Source: Rhizobium mesosinicum (GTDB taxonomy: Bacteria; Pseudomonadota; Alphaproteobacteria; Rhizobiales; Rhizobiaceae). Taken from it: 64,000 nt of DNA. Shown here one piece after another: positions 38,001 to 47,479 of the stretch. The translations under genes were made by a program, and so were the position numbers. The stretch lies in NCBI RefSeq assembly GCF_019511345.1, contig NZ_JAEUAK010000006.1:1-64000 (forward strand). The letters run 5' to 3'. The number at the start of each line of letters is the position of its first letter. The first letter of the stretch is position 1. The notes below the pieces were generated by a model that saw nothing but the letters and a program-made list of their open reading frames with translations, was not told the origin of the DNA and searched no databases.

Positions 38001-38573
38001 ATGAGCAAGTTGAAGATTGCCGTCATCGTCGGCAGCACGCGTATTGGCCGTTTCGCCGATCATCCGGCCAAGTGGATCGCCGGGCTCGCCGGCCAGCGTT
38101 CCGATCTCGAAGTCGAAGTCCTCGATCTTCTCGACTACCCGATGCATTTCTTCGGCGAAGAGCGCGCCACCACGGCGGAAAGTGAAACGGCCGAGCGCTG
38201 GAAGAAGAAGCTGCGCGAATTCGACGGCTTCATCTTCACGGTCGCCGAATATAACCATGCTCCGACGGCTGTTCTGAAGAACGCGATCGATCTCGGGGAA
38301 TTCATCCATAAGCCGGTCAGTTTCGTCGGTTACGGCGGCGTCGGTGGCGCACGTGCGGTCGAGCATCTTCGCCTGATCTTCGTCGAAATGAGCGCGGCGT
38401 CCGTCAAGACGGCCGTTCACATATCGTTCGGCGAATATCTTTCTGTCCTCAAGGAGGGCAAGAGCCTCGGCGATTACGCCCATCTGAACGAAGCTGCCAA
38501 GAACCTGCTCGATCAGCTGACCTGGTGGGGGAATGCGCTGAAGGCAGCGCGCGCCGTCGTCACGGCCGCCTGA
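38001..38573 (+). CDS. NADPH-dependent FMN reductase family protein
   Basis: A 190-residue flavodoxin-like protein. The N-terminal phosphate-binding loop VIVGSTRIGRFADHPAKW and the flavin-loop pattern FTVAEYNHAPTAVLKNAID mark the NADPH-dependent FMN reductase / chromate reductase family. It probably reduces FMN or quinone-like acceptors in the cytoplasm, with a role in oxidative or xenobiotic stress. It stands alone after the pyc terminator and is convergent with the amino-acid ABC ATPase gene, separated by a hairpin. Confidence 0.87.
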   Translation: MSKLKIAVIVGSTRIGRFADHPAKWIAGLAGQRSDLEVEVLDLLDYPMHFFGEERATTAESETAERWKKKLREFDGFIFTVAEYNHAPTAVLKNAIDLGEFIHKPVSFVGYGGVGGARAVEHLRLIFVEMSAASVKTAVHISFGEYLSVLKEGKSLGDYAHLNEAAKNLLDQLTWWGNALKAARAVVTAA

Positions 38574-38586
38574 TCGGAATTTCCGC

Positions 38587-38612
38587 ATGCCGGGATGTTC
38601 GCATCCCGGCAT
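38587..38612. terminator. UUCG-loop hairpin between convergent genes
   Basis: A perfect 11-bp stem (atgccgggatg 38587-38597, catcccggcat 38602-38612) with the very stable TTCG tetraloop. It lies between the FMN reductase gene and the convergent ABC ATPase gene. There is no clear T-run on either side, so termination may need Rho or the hairpin may protect 3' ends. Confidence 0.7.
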
Positions 38613-38616
38613 TGAC

Positions 38617-39378
38617 TCAGATATCGTAGGTATGGGCGGCGTTAATGGTGGAGATGAAGCGCTTGGTGCGCTCCTTCTCCGGCGTATTGAAGATCGCCTT
38701 GGCACTGCCCGTTTCGACCACGCTGCCGGCCTCCAGAAAAACCACGTCATTGGCAATCTTGGAGGCGAGGCGAAGATCATGGGTCGCCATGACCATGGTC
38801 GTGCCTTCGCGGGCAAGCTGGCCCAGCACATCGACCACTTCGGCTGACAGTTCCGGATCAAGCGCAGACGTCGGCTCGTCGCAGAGCAAGACACGCGGTG
38901 ACGGTGCAAGCGCGCGAGCGATTGCCACGCGCTGCTGCTGGCCGCCGGAGAGGGTCGAGGGCCAGGCATCGGTCTTATGCGCCATGCCGACCTTGGTCAG
39001 CAGTTCCATAGCGCGTTCGCGCGCCCTCTCCCTTGGCCATTTCAGGACCGTGACCAGTCCTTCCATGACGTTTTCGATCGCCGTTTGATGCGGAAAGAGC
39101 TGAAAGTTCTGGAAAACCATGCCGGTCTGGCGGCGGATCTTCTGGATCGCCTGCCAGCCGACACGCTTGCCGGGCGTGAAGGAGAGCGTTTCTTCGCCGA
39201 GGCGGATGGTGCCTGCGGTCGGGATCTCCAGGAGGTTAATGCAGCGAAGCAGGGTGCTCTTGCCGCCGCCGGAGGGGCCGACGAGGGCTGTGACGCTGCC
39301 TTCCGGGATGCGGATGCTGATGTCCTTCAGGATGACGGCGTCGCCGAAGCGCTTTTCGATATTGGAAAGCTCGATCAT
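38617..39378 (-). CDS. Polar amino-acid ABC transporter ATPase
   Basis: A 253-residue ATPase of the GlnQ/HisP family with Walker A GPSGGGKST, FQNFQLFPHQTAIENV after the Q-loop, signature LSGGQQQRVAIARALA and Walker [15 protein letters not shown]. The ATG at 39378 overlaps the permease stop (ATGA). It drives import by the permease and binding protein encoded just upstream on the same strand. The binding protein suggests cystine-like or other polar amino acids. Confidence 0.92.
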   Translation of the reverse strand: MIELSNIEKRFGDAVILKDISIRIPEGSVTALVGPSGGGKSTLLRCINLLEIPTAGTIRLGEETLSFTPGKRVGWQAIQKIRRQTGMVFQNFQLFPHQTAIENVMEGLVTVLKWPRERARERAMELLTKVGMAHKTDAWPSTLSGGQQQRVAIARALAPSPRVLLCDEPTSALDPELSAEVVDVLGQLAREGTTMVMATHDLRLASKIANDVVFLEAGSVVETGSAKAIFNTPEKERTKRFISTINAAHTYDI

Positions 39379-40055
39379 GCATTTGCCTCCAGCATTCCGC
39401 CATAACGGGCGAAGCGGCGCTCCAACCGCTGCTGCAGCGCCGAGAGTACGGAGCTCAAGGCGAGATAGATCAGCGCCGCCTCGATATAAAGGATCAGCGG
39501 CTCGTAGGTGGTCGCGACGATGCGCTGCGCGGCCTGGAAGAGTTCGGGCACCGTGATGGCCGCTGCGAGCGAGGTGTCCTTCACCAGCGAGATGAAGGTG
39601 TTCGACAGCGGCGGCACTGCGACACGGGCGGCTTGCGGCAGGATGGTGCGGCTCATGGCCTGGCGCCAGCTCATGCCGATCGAATAGGCCGCTTCCCATT
39701 GGCCCTTCGGCACCGAGGAGATGACGGCGCGGATAATCTCGGAGCTGTAGGCGCCGATATTCAGCGTGAAGCCGATGAGCGCTGCCGGGAAGGCGTCGAG
39801 CAGGATGCCGATGCTCGGCAGGCCATAAAAGATCACGAAGAGTTGGACGAGCAGCGGCGTGCCGCGGATGACCCAGACATAGAAACGGGCAATGGCTGCA
39901 ACAGGCTCGGGCCCGAAAAGACGGGCGATCGCGGTGACCAGGCCTAGGATCAGTCCGAAGGCGAAGGAAAGGAGGGTCAAGGGGATGGTGAAGATCAGCC
40001 CGGCCCAGAGGAGCGAGGGAAGCGATTCCGCCATCAGTTGGAGCCAGTGCGGCAA
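39375..40055 (-). CDS. Amino-acid ABC transporter permease
   Basis: A 226-residue permease with about five helices. The HisMQ-type pattern RGTPLLVQLFVIFYGLPSIG appears mid-protein, and the coupling loop is AAYSIGMSWRQAMSRTILPQ. It is one channel protein likely acting as a homodimer, since no second permease is present, as in TcyL/YecS-like cystine importers. It is translationally coupled to the ATPase. A strong hairpin separates it from the binding-protein gene. Confidence 0.92.
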   Translation of the reverse strand: MPHWLQLMAESLPSLLWAGLIFTIPLTLLSFAFGLILGLVTAIARLFGPEPVAAIARFYVWVIRGTPLLVQLFVIFYGLPSIGILLDAFPAALIGFTLNIGAYSSEIIRAVISSVPKGQWEAAYSIGMSWRQAMSRTILPQAARVAVPPLSNTFISLVKDTSLAAAITVPELFQAAQRIVATTYEPLILYIEAALIYLALSSVLSALQQRLERRFARYGGMLEANA

Positions 40056-40073
40056 GGGCGTGTCCTCAAGAAA

Positions 40074-40106
40074 AGACGCGTCCGGCGAGTGCTCGCCGGA
40101 CGCTTT
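40074..40106 (-). terminator. Intra-operon terminator between binding-protein and permease genes
   Basis: A perfect 11-bp stem (gcgtccggcga 40078-40088, tcgccggacgc 40093-40103) with a GTGC loop. On the minus strand it is followed by TCTTTTCTT, a good U tract. Readthrough would let a fraction of transcripts include the permease and ATPase genes. Confidence 0.85.
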
Positions 40107-40157
40107 CTCATGCAGCTATAAATGATATGGGAGCAGCGCGAAACCGCCGGTAAGGAC

Positions 40158-40931
40158 TTACTTGGAAACGTCCTGGCCGAAATACTTGTCGGCGATCTTC
40201 TTGTAGGTGCCGTCAGCCTTGATGTCGGAGAGCGCCTTGTTGATCGCCTCAAGCAATTCCGGTTCGCCCTTGCGGATGATGATGCCGGAATAGTCGGCAT
40301 TTTCCTGCTGGGCGACGATCTTCACCGGAGCGTCCGGCTTGTGCTTTTTGAAGTCGAGGAAGGAAAGGCTGTCATTGATCGTCGCATCGGCGCGCTTCGT
40401 CAGGACGAGCTGGATCGACTGGTCGAAGCCGTCAGTGCCGACGAGTTCGGCGCCGGCTTCGGTCGCGAGCTTGCCGAAGTTGCTGGTCAGGGATTGGGCG
40501 GCCTTCTTGCCCTTGAGGTCGGCAAAGGACTTGATGCTGTCGTCGCCGTCGCGGATGATCAGAACGGCCTTGGAGGCGATATAGGGCTCGGAGAAGTCAT
40601 ACTTCTTCTTGCGCGCGTCGGTGATGCCGACCTGGTTGATGACGGTGTCATAACGGTTGGCGTCGAGGCCGGCGATCAGGCCGTCCCATTTGCCTTCGAT
40701 GAACTGAGCCTTCACGCCGAGCTTGGCGGCCACCGCTTCGCCGATCTCGACGTCGAAGCCGACGAGCTTGCCGCTTTCGTCATGATAGGTGAAGGGCGCA
40801 TAGGTGCCTTCCGTGCCGATCTTGAAGATGCCGGCAGACTTGATGGAGCTGAGATTTTCGCCGGCATGGGCGGGCAGCAGGGCTGCAGCCTGAATGAGGG
40901 CGGCGGCGGCGGCGGTTTTCAACCAGTTCAT
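40158..40931 (-). CDS. Amino-acid ABC transporter periplasmic binding protein (cystine-type)
   Basis: A 257-residue family-3 binding protein with a signal peptide of about 23 residues ending LLPAHA before GENLSS. The ligand-domain pattern GTEGTYAPFTYHDESGKLVG and GFDVEIGEAVAAKLGVK are typical, and QVGITDARKKKYDFSEPYI resembles FliY/TcyJ cystine-binding proteins. The start at MNWLKT (40931) gives a normal signal peptide; an ATG four codons earlier is also possible. It is first in the operon, so it should be the most abundant component. Confidence 0.88.
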   Translation of the reverse strand: MNWLKTAAAAALIQAAALLPAHAGENLSSIKSAGIFKIGTEGTYAPFTYHDESGKLVGFDVEIGEAVAAKLGVKAQFIEGKWDGLIAGLDANRYDTVINQVGITDARKKKYDFSEPYIASKAVLIIRDGDDSIKSFADLKGKKAAQSLTSNFGKLATEAGAELVGTDGFDQSIQLVLTKRADATINDSLSFLDFKKHKPDAPVKIVAQQENADYSGIIIRKGEPELLEAINKALSDIKADGTYKKIADKYFGQDVSK

Positions 40932-41085
40932 CGTTCTATCCATCCTTGGGAAGATTGTGTTCGAATGGCCGATACATCGCAGAAAATTGAGGTATCGAAA
41001 GCGAAGAAAACTGCAAATAAAAGCGGCAACTGCGAATATTTTTCTCAAGCTGCAACTCTAACCACGAATCCGGCTGAAATCGGCA

Positions 41086-41955
41086 TCAGGCCGCCGCGGG
41101 ACGACGCAACTTTTCGCTGACGATGATGATCAGGCCCGCGCCAAGAATCATCACCGCACCAACAACGACATTCTGCGCGGGTACATCAGCCCAAATCAGA
41201 TAGCCGAGGATGAAGGCCCAGACGAGCGATGTATATTCGAAGGGCGCGAGTACCGACACCGGAGCCTTACGCATGCCCTCAAAGAGGGCGAACTGGGCGC
41301 AGCCCGCGACGACACCGGTGCCGATCAGCAAGCCGAGCTGTATGAGGCTTGGGGTTTGCCAGGTGTAGATGACAGCGATGCCCGTCATAATGAGGAAGAA
41401 GACGTTGGAGACCACAAGCTGGATGATAGTCTTCTCATGCAGCGAGGTCTCGCGCAGCAAGACCATGGCGGAAGCCCAAAGCACGGCTGCCTGCAGCGCC
41501 AGATAGACCGGCCAGGAGATCGTGAGCCCGACGGGATTGCAGGCGATGAGCACGCCAACGAAGCCGACGCCGACCGCAAGCCAACGGGCGGGGGTGACCT
41601 TTTCCTTCAGGATGAACCAGGCGAGCAACGTGCCGACGACGGGAGCAGCATAGTAGAGCGTTGTGACCTCGGCGAGCGGCAAGCGGCTTGCCGCAGTGTA
41701 GTATGAAAGCCAGGCACAGAGCAGAAGAATGCTGCGAGCAATCATCGGCTTGATGATCGGTGAGGTGACCGTCTGATGGATGAGCTTGCCGCGGCCATAG
41801 GCGAGGCAGCCGACAAGGATGGTGAGGCTGCGGAAAAACAGGATCTGCCAGACGGGAATGCTCGCCGTCAAAAGTTTGACGATCGCATCATGGAAAGTGA
41901 ACGCCATGTAGGCCGCGGTTGTGAGCAGAATGCCCGGGCTGACGGAGTTTTTCAC
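41086..41955 (-). CDS. EamA/DMT-superfamily transporter
   Basis: A 289-residue inner-membrane protein with about ten helices and two EamA repeats. FRSLTILVGCLAYGRGKL and ALFEGMRKAPVSVLAPFEY fit the drug/metabolite transporter superfamily (RhaT/YedA-like). The likely role is export of a small metabolite or amino acid; the substrate is unknown. The gene is divergent from the DeoR regulator, with a 208-bp intergenic region carrying several TGATC-containing motifs. Confidence 0.87.
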   Translation of the reverse strand: MKNSVSPGILLTTAAYMAFTFHDAIVKLLTASIPVWQILFFRSLTILVGCLAYGRGKLIHQTVTSPIIKPMIARSILLLCAWLSYYTAASRLPLAEVTTLYYAAPVVGTLLAWFILKEKVTPARWLAVGVGFVGVLIACNPVGLTISWPVYLALQAAVLWASAMVLLRETSLHEKTIIQLVVSNVFFLIMTGIAVIYTWQTPSLIQLGLLIGTGVVAGCAQFALFEGMRKAPVSVLAPFEYTSLVWAFILGYLIWADVPAQNVVVGAVMILGAGLIIIVSEKLRRPAAA

Positions 41956-42163
41956 GGGGATGTACCAGAGGCGGGCGGCGCCGGCGGGAAACGAGACGGC
42001 AATCGATAGCCCCTGCTCCCGGAGACGGTCAACATGTGAGATTTCACCTGATCGTGGATCTTTGTTTCAAAGTGTCAAAAAACGTGTGATCGCGCTTGTT
42101 GTCTGCACGTTGATCAGCGTTTATGCATGTTTTCAGTTTTTAAAGCACTAATCCGGTATAAAC

Positions 42164-42940
42164 ATGCAAGACTTCCTGTTGCGGGAACGCCAGACCGTCA
42201 TTTCCGAGCGACTGAAGACCCATGGTCGCGTGCTCGCTGCGGAACTCGCAGCCGAATTCGGCGTCTCGGAAGATACGGTACGGCGCGACCTGCGTGAGAT
42301 GGCGGCGGCAGGGCTCTGCGAGAGGGTGTATGGAGGAGCGTTGCCGATTTCACCGGCGCACGGAAGCCTGACCCAGCGTATGAGCTTTGCCACTGAGCGG
42401 AAACAGGCGCTGGCCCGCGCTGCGGCGGCGGAAATCGTTGCAGGCACTACGGTATTCTTCGATGCCGGCAGCACCAATCTGGCGATTGCCAACGCTATGC
42501 CGGCCGACCTTCCGTTGACCGCTGCCACAAACGCGCCGGCGATTGCCGCGGCCCTGATCGAGAAGCCAAGTCTCAATGTCATTCTGATCGGCGGTCTGGT
42601 CGACCGCCAAACCGGCGGTTCGCTTGGCGCCAAAGCATTGCGGGACATGGAGCAACTGGCGCCAGACCTCTGCATTCTGGGCGCCTGCGGCGTCGATATC
42701 GAGGCGGGATTGACGACGTTCGGCTTCGAGGACGCGGAGTTCAAGAGGTTCGCCACGTCCAGGAGCAAGCGGGTCATGGTCGCTGCGACATCGGAAAAAT
42801 TCGGGACGGCTGCACCACACAGCGTCCTGCCGGTCGCGCATTGCGAATGCCTTGTCGTCGAACACGATGCGGATGCCGCCATGCTCGAGCAATACCGTGC
42901 ACGCGGCTGCCGGACGATCATTGCGGGCAAAACGGCTTGA
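42164..42940 (+). CDS. DeoR-family transcriptional regulator
   Basis: A 258-residue regulator with an N-terminal DeoR helix-turn-helix (ERLKTHGRVLAAELAAEFGV followed by SEDTVRRDLREMAAAG). The sugar-phosphate-isomerase-like effector domain contains VFFDAGSTNLAIA and LGACGVDIEAGLTTFGFEDA. Such proteins usually repress sugar-catabolic or transport genes and respond to phosphorylated sugars. It is followed by an MFS gene (60 bp) and divergent from an EamA transporter; either may be a target. Confidence 0.9.
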   Translation: MQDFLLRERQTVISERLKTHGRVLAAELAAEFGVSEDTVRRDLREMAAAGLCERVYGGALPISPAHGSLTQRMSFATERKQALARAAAAEIVAGTTVFFDAGSTNLAIANAMPADLPLTAATNAPAIAAALIEKPSLNVILIGGLVDRQTGGSLGAKALRDMEQLAPDLCILGACGVDIEAGLTTFGFEDAEFKRFATSRSKRVMVAATSEKFGTAAPHSVLPVAHCECLVVEHDADAAMLEQYRARGCRTIIAGKTA

Positions 42941-43000
42941 GACCGTTCCGCCTTTTACGGAATCGGGCAGGCAAGCCCGGTCGAGAGGAAAGACAAGGAA

Positions 43001-44194
43001 ATGGATAACAATGTGAGTGCAGCGCCGCGGGTCCGGAGCGGCTTCATTACCCGGAGCAGAGCGGCGGTCTCGCTGCTATTCCTTATGAACGGTTTTGTCA
43101 TCGGCTCTTGGGCGCCGAAGATTCCCGACTTTGCCGAGCGGCTGGGACTCACCAAGTTCGAGCTTGGGCTGATGATCCTCATCTTCGGTTTCGGCTCGCT
43201 GGTCATGATGCCAATCGCCGGAGCGCAGATCGCCAAACATGGTTCACGCGTTGTCGTGCGGGTGCTCGCCGTCTGTTTGCTGCCGACGCTTCTGGCGCTG
43301 ACGCTGGCTCCCAACGTCATCACAGGAGCGATCTCGCTCTTTCTGTTCGGCGGTTTCATTGGCGGGATGGACGTGGCAATGAACGCCAATGCCGTGGCGG
43401 TGGAAAAATCCATGCGCCGCGCGATCATGTCATCCTGCCACGCTTTCTGGAGCCTCGGCGGCTTGATCGGCTCCGGCCTCGGGGGGCTGGTGATCTCCAG
43501 GCTCGGCATTCTCGGTCACGCGGAACTGGCGACCGTGCTCGCCGCTATCTTGCTTGCCGTAGCCTGGCCGATGGTTCTGGCCGATCCGCCGCATCCCGAT
43601 ACCAAGAAGGAGAAGACGAAGCTGCCGATGGTGCCGCTGCCGTGGCTGCTCGGTGTTATGGCGCTGTTCTGCATGGTGCCTGAAGGTGCGGTCCTCGACT
43701 GGGGTGCGCTTTACCTTAGGCAGGAAATGGGCGCGTCCGTCGCCCTCTCCGGCCTCGGCTTTGCGGCCTTCTCGGCGGCCATGGCGACCATGCGCTTTGC
43801 CGGCGATCTCGTCCGCGATCGTCTCGGCGGGGTCAAGACGCTGCGCATCTGCACGCTCTTTGCCATCGTCGGCATGCTGCTGGCGAGCCTTGCGCCGGAT
43901 GCCGAAATCGCCATCATCGGCTTCGCGCTTTGCGGTATCGGTATTTCGAACATGGTGCCGATCGCCTTTTCAGCAGCGGGCAATATCCCCGGTCTGAAGC
44001 CCGGCATCGGCATCTCCGTCGTCACGACCCTGGGCTATTCCGGCATGCTGGTGGCGCCTTCGGTGATCGGCTTCGTGGCCGAGCATGTGGGCTTTGCCGC
44101 CGTCTTCATGGCGCTGCCGGTGCTGCTTCTTGTGGTTCTCGCATTCTCACGGCTCGCGCAATATGCCGATGGAGTCTCGGACGGCGGCCGGTGA
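43001..44194 (+). CDS. MFS transporter (YbjJ-like)
   Basis: A 397-residue permease with about twelve helices. LFLMNGFVIGSWAPKIPDFAERLG at the start and the GGMDVAMNANAV stretch in the fourth or fifth helix region are typical of the YbjJ/sugar-related MFS group. Motif A appears as AGAQIAKHGSRVVVR. AAGGA precedes the ATG. It is probably co-transcribed with the DeoR gene upstream. The substrate is unknown, though a sugar or glycoside is a reasonable guess from the regulator type. Confidence 0.87.
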   Translation: MDNNVSAAPRVRSGFITRSRAAVSLLFLMNGFVIGSWAPKIPDFAERLGLTKFELGLMILIFGFGSLVMMPIAGAQIAKHGSRVVVRVLAVCLLPTLLALTLAPNVITGAISLFLFGGFIGGMDVAMNANAVAVEKSMRRAIMSSCHAFWSLGGLIGSGLGGLVISRLGILGHAELATVLAAILLAVAWPMVLADPPHPDTKKEKTKLPMVPLPWLLGVMALFCMVPEGAVLDWGALYLRQEMGASVALSGLGFAAFSAAMATMRFAGDLVRDRLGGVKTLRICTLFAIVGMLLASLAPDAEIAIIGFALCGIGISNMVPIAFSAAGNIPGLKPGIGISVVTTLGYSGMLVAPSVIGFVAEHVGFAAVFMALPVLLLVVLAFSRLAQYADGVSDGGR

Positions 44195-44289
44195 GCCGCC
44201 TCCAAACAAAAGTGATATACGGGGCGGTTGACAAGCTCGCGGGCTTGATCCACCTGAAAGGCTCTGTCTTCCGGGTGTAAGAGCTCTTT

Positions 44290-45537
44290 ATGTCTGCTTT
44301 CGATTTCGATCCGAAACCGCGCCGCGCTTCCGTTGCTGTCGATGTCGGCGGCGTCATCGTCGGCGGGGGCGCGCCGGTTGTCGTGCAATCCATGACCAAC
44401 ACGGATACGGCGGACGTGGATTCCACGGTTGCGCAGGTGGCCGCGCTTCATCGTGCAGGTTCGGAGCTGGTGCGCATCACCGTCGATCGTGACGAAAGCG
44501 CTGCTGCCGTGCCGAAGATCCGCGAGCGCCTGCTGCGCCTCGGCATGGATGTGCCGCTGATCGGCGACTTCCACTATATCGGCCACAAGCTGCTTGCCGA
44601 TCATCCGGCCTGCGCCGAAGCGCTGGCGAAGTATCGCATCAATCCAGGCAATGTGGGCTTCAGGGACAAGAAGGACAAGCAGTTCGCCGAAATCATCGAG
44701 ATGGCGATCCGCTACAACAAACCGGTGCGCATCGGCGTCAACTGGGGCTCGCTGGATCAGGAACTGCTGACGCAGCTGATGGACAAGAACCAGGCCGAGG
44801 GATCACCGCTTTCGGCCCGGCAGGTGACGCGCGAGGCGATCGTGCAGTCGGCGCTGCTGTCTGCCCAACTCGCCGAAGAGATCGGCCTGCCGCGCAACCG
44901 CATCATCCTGTCGGCCAAGGTCAGCCAGGTTCAGGACTTGATCGCCGTCAATTCCATGCTCGCCGAACGCTCCAACCACGCGCTGCATCTCGGCTTGACC
45001 GAAGCCGGCATGGGCACCAAGGGCATCGTCGCCTCTTCGGCTGCCATGGGCTATGTGCTGCAGAACGGCATCGGCGATACGATCCGTATTTCACTGACGC
45101 CGGAACCGAATGGTGACCGCACCCGCGAGGTGCAGGTGGCGCAGGAACTGCTCCAAGTCATGGGTTTCCGCCAGTTTGTGCCCGTCGTCGCGGCCTGTCC
45201 CGGCTGTGGGCGCACGACTTCGACGGTCTTCCAGGAACTCGCGCAGAACATCCAGAACGACATTCGCAAGAACATGCCAATCTGGCGTGAGAAATATCCG
45301 GGTGTGGAAGCGCTCAATGTCGCTGTCATGGGCTGTATCGTCAATGGACCGGGCGAGAGTAAGCATGCCGATATCGGCATTTCGCTTCCCGGCACCGGCG
45401 AGACGCCGGCTGCCCCCGTCTTCATCGACGGCAAGAAGGCCCTGACGCTGCGCGGTCCGAATATCGCCTCGGATTTCGAGGCGCTCGTCATCGATTATAT
45501 CGAGAAGCGTTTCGGCCAGAAGACGGCAGCGGAGTAA
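44290..45537 (+). CDS. ispG: 4-hydroxy-3-methylbut-2-en-1-yl diphosphate synthase
   Basis: A 415-residue Fe-S enzyme of the MEP isoprenoid pathway (GcpE). The N-terminal TIM barrel has [18 protein letters not shown] and the C-terminal domain holds the 4Fe-4S ligands AACPGCGRT and [10 protein letters not shown]. It reduces MEcPP to HMBPP using ferredoxin or flavodoxin electrons. Length and motifs fit bacterial IspG. It is convergent with the farnesyl-diphosphate synthase gene, so two isoprenoid steps are encoded tail to tail. Confidence 0.96.
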   Translation: MSAFDFDPKPRRASVAVDVGGVIVGGGAPVVVQSMTNTDTADVDSTVAQVAALHRAGSELVRITVDRDESAAAVPKIRERLLRLGMDVPLIGDFHYIGHKLLADHPACAEALAKYRINPGNVGFRDKKDKQFAEIIEMAIRYNKPVRIGVNWGSLDQELLTQLMDKNQAEGSPLSARQVTREAIVQSALLSAQLAEEIGLPRNRIILSAKVSQVQDLIAVNSMLAERSNHALHLGLTEAGMGTKGIVASSAAMGYVLQNGIGDTIRISLTPEPNGDRTREVQVAQELLQVMGFRQFVPVVAACPGCGRTTSTVFQELAQNIQNDIRKNMPIWREKYPGVEALNVAVMGCIVNGPGESKHADIGISLPGTGETPAAPVFIDGKKALTLRGPNIASDFEALVIDYIEKRFGQKTAAE

Positions 45538-45597
45538 TCATTCCGCTTTTCGATGACCTTCTGTAGCAGGGCTGGATGATACCGCTCTTCTTCTGTC

Positions 45598-46512
45598 TCA
45601 GCTCTTGCGTTCGGCCACAAACTGGGCCGTGGCTTTCAGCACCGCAGCGCGCCCGCCATAGGGGTCAAGCAGGTCTTCCGCATCTTCGACGTGCTGGCGC
45701 AGTTGTTTCTCCGCCCAATCCATCCCGTGAAGCGCTACGAGCGTTCCCTTGCCACGGGCGGTGTCCTTGCCGGTCGCCTTGCCCATCGTCTCGATATCGG
45801 AGGTCAAGTCGAGAATATCGTCGGCTAGCTGAAAGGCGAGGCCGATCTTTTCGCCGAAGCGGCGCAGGCGTTGACGGTCTTCGGCAGACGCGCCGGCAAT
45901 GATGGCGCCGGCCTCGCAGGCAAAGCGGATCAGCGCCCCCGTCTTCATCGCCTGCAGGCGGATGATGCCAGCTTCATCGGGCGCCTGCGTTTCCGCTGCT
46001 AGGTCAAGGGCTTGTCCACCGGCCATGCCGCCGAGGCCTGCGGCGCGAGCGATCGCCAGAACGAGTTCTGTTTTGCTGCGGTCCGGCAGGTCGGTTTCCG
46101 GCGCGGCGATGATGTCGAACGCGTAGGTCAGCAGGCTGTCGCCGGCCAGAATGGCGGTCGCTTCGTCGAATTTGATGTGTACGGTCGGCTTGCCACGCCG
46201 TAAGTCGTCGTCGTCCATAGCCGGCAGATCGTCGTGAACAAGTGAATAGCAATGGATGCATTCGAGTGCCGCGCCGACGCGAAGTGCTGCCTGCCTGTTG
46301 CCACCGAGAAGCGCTGCGCTTTCCACGACAAGGAAGGGGCGCAGGCGTTTGCCGCCATTCAGGACGGCGTAGTGCATGGCGCTACGCAAGAGGTCGGGAC
46401 GGGTGATCTCGTCGGACAGCACGGCAGGAGAGAGCAGGAGATCGAGCAGCGCCTCGATCTCGGCGGCACTGCTTTTCAACCGTGTCTCGAATGTTCCCAG
46501 CTTTGCGTCCAT
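45598..46512 (-). CDS. ispA: Polyprenyl synthetase, farnesyl-diphosphate synthase type
   Basis: A 304-residue trans-prenyltransferase. The first Asp-rich motif is in HDDLPAMDDDDLRRGKPT and the second is DDILDLTSD; GGKRLRPFLV and the LAGQ-like GGMAGGQALDL are further family marks. The two-residue insertion in the first motif (DDLPAMDDD) is typical of bacterial farnesyl-PP synthases. It condenses IPP and DMAPP to farnesyl diphosphate for quinones, hopanoids and undecaprenyl-PP. ATG 46512 is chosen over an upstream in-frame ATG. Confidence 0.9.
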   Translation of the reverse strand: MDAKLGTFETRLKSSAAEIEALLDLLLSPAVLSDEITRPDLLRSAMHYAVLNGGKRLRPFLVVESAALLGGNRQAALRVGAALECIHCYSLVHDDLPAMDDDDLRRGKPTVHIKFDEATAILAGDSLLTYAFDIIAAPETDLPDRSKTELVLAIARAAGLGGMAGGQALDLAAETQAPDEAGIIRLQAMKTGALIRFACEAGAIIAGASAEDRQRLRRFGEKIGLAFQLADDILDLTSDIETMGKATGKDTARGKGTLVALHGMDWAEKQLRQHVEDAEDLLDPYGGRAAVLKATAQFVAERKS

Positions 46513-46646
46513 GCGCGCTCTTTGGCACGGCAGAACGGCTGCTGGCAACGGAATTGTCGATCACCGCGTCAAGATTTCCGCTGCACTCTGGCAATGCGGG
46601 TTTTCAGGCGGTATGACAACGACGAGGGCGAAATCGGACTGGGACA

Positions 46647-47384
46647 TTGGATATAGCGCCGCAGACAGAGGAAAGCGTCGAGGCGCCGGTTCACCGGCGT
46701 TGGCTTGGAGACCGCCAGGTGCTGAAACGCGTTGTTCTTGCCCTTCTGGCCGTGCTGCTTTTGCCCTATGTGCTGATCCTTCTCTATCTGCTGCCCTTCA
46801 TCCATCCGGTTTCGACGCTGATGCTGCGCGATCTCGTGCTTCTGCGCGGTTATGACCGCCGATGGGTGTCGATCGACGATGTCGCGCCGGTGCTGGTGCA
46901 ATCGGTGATGATGTCGGAAGACGGGCAATATTGCTTTCACGGCGGTGTCGATTGGGGCGAAATGCGTATGCTGCTCGAGGATACGCTGAAGGGCCAGGAG
47001 ACGCGGGGTGGGAGCACGATCCCGATGCAGACGGCGAAGAACCTCTTCCTCTGGAACAGCCGCTCCTTCATTCGCAAGGGGATGGAACTGCCTCTGGCGG
47101 TCGGTTCCGACTTCGTCTGGTCGAAGCGGCGGCTGATGGAGATCTATCTCAATATCGCCGAATGGGGGCCCGGTATTTACGGCGTCGAGGCGGCGGCACA
47201 GCATCACTTCAAGGTGCCTGCCTCGAAGCTCACCCGTCGCCAGGCATCGTTGCTTGCTGTTTCGCTGCCGAACCCGATCGATCGCAATGCCGGAAAACCT
47301 GGGCGAGGGCTGCGCAGGCTTGCAGCGCTCATCGAACGGCGGGCGCAGGGCTCGGGCGATTACATCAAGTGTATCTATGATTGA
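46647..47384 (+). CDS. mtgA: Monofunctional biosynthetic peptidoglycan transglycosylase
   Basis: A 245-residue bitopic membrane protein with one N-terminal helix (about residues 29-52) and a periplasmic GT51 domain. Catalytic Glu is in [16 protein letters not shown], and family blocks are [17 protein letters not shown] and [17 protein letters not shown]. It polymerises lipid II into glycan strands without a transpeptidase domain. The frame starts at TTG 46647; a GTG at 46719 is an alternative that would shorten the cytoplasmic tail. The neighbouring isoprenoid genes supply its lipid carrier precursor. Confidence 0.92.
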   Translation: MDIAPQTEESVEAPVHRRWLGDRQVLKRVVLALLAVLLLPYVLILLYLLPFIHPVSTLMLRDLVLLRGYDRRWVSIDDVAPVLVQSVMMSEDGQYCFHGGVDWGEMRMLLEDTLKGQETRGGSTIPMQTAKNLFLWNSRSFIRKGMELPLAVGSDFVWSKRRLMEIYLNIAEWGPGIYGVEAAAQHHFKVPASKLTRRQASLLAVSLPNPIDRNAGKPGRGLRRLAALIERRAQGSGDYIKCIYD

Positions 47385-47479
47385 TATCAGAACTTGTCGT
47401 TGGAAGCGGCAAGCGTCATCTGACATTCTTGGTACTGCCATATGGGCGAATGCATCAGCCATCAAGCCCCGAGTCGCCC

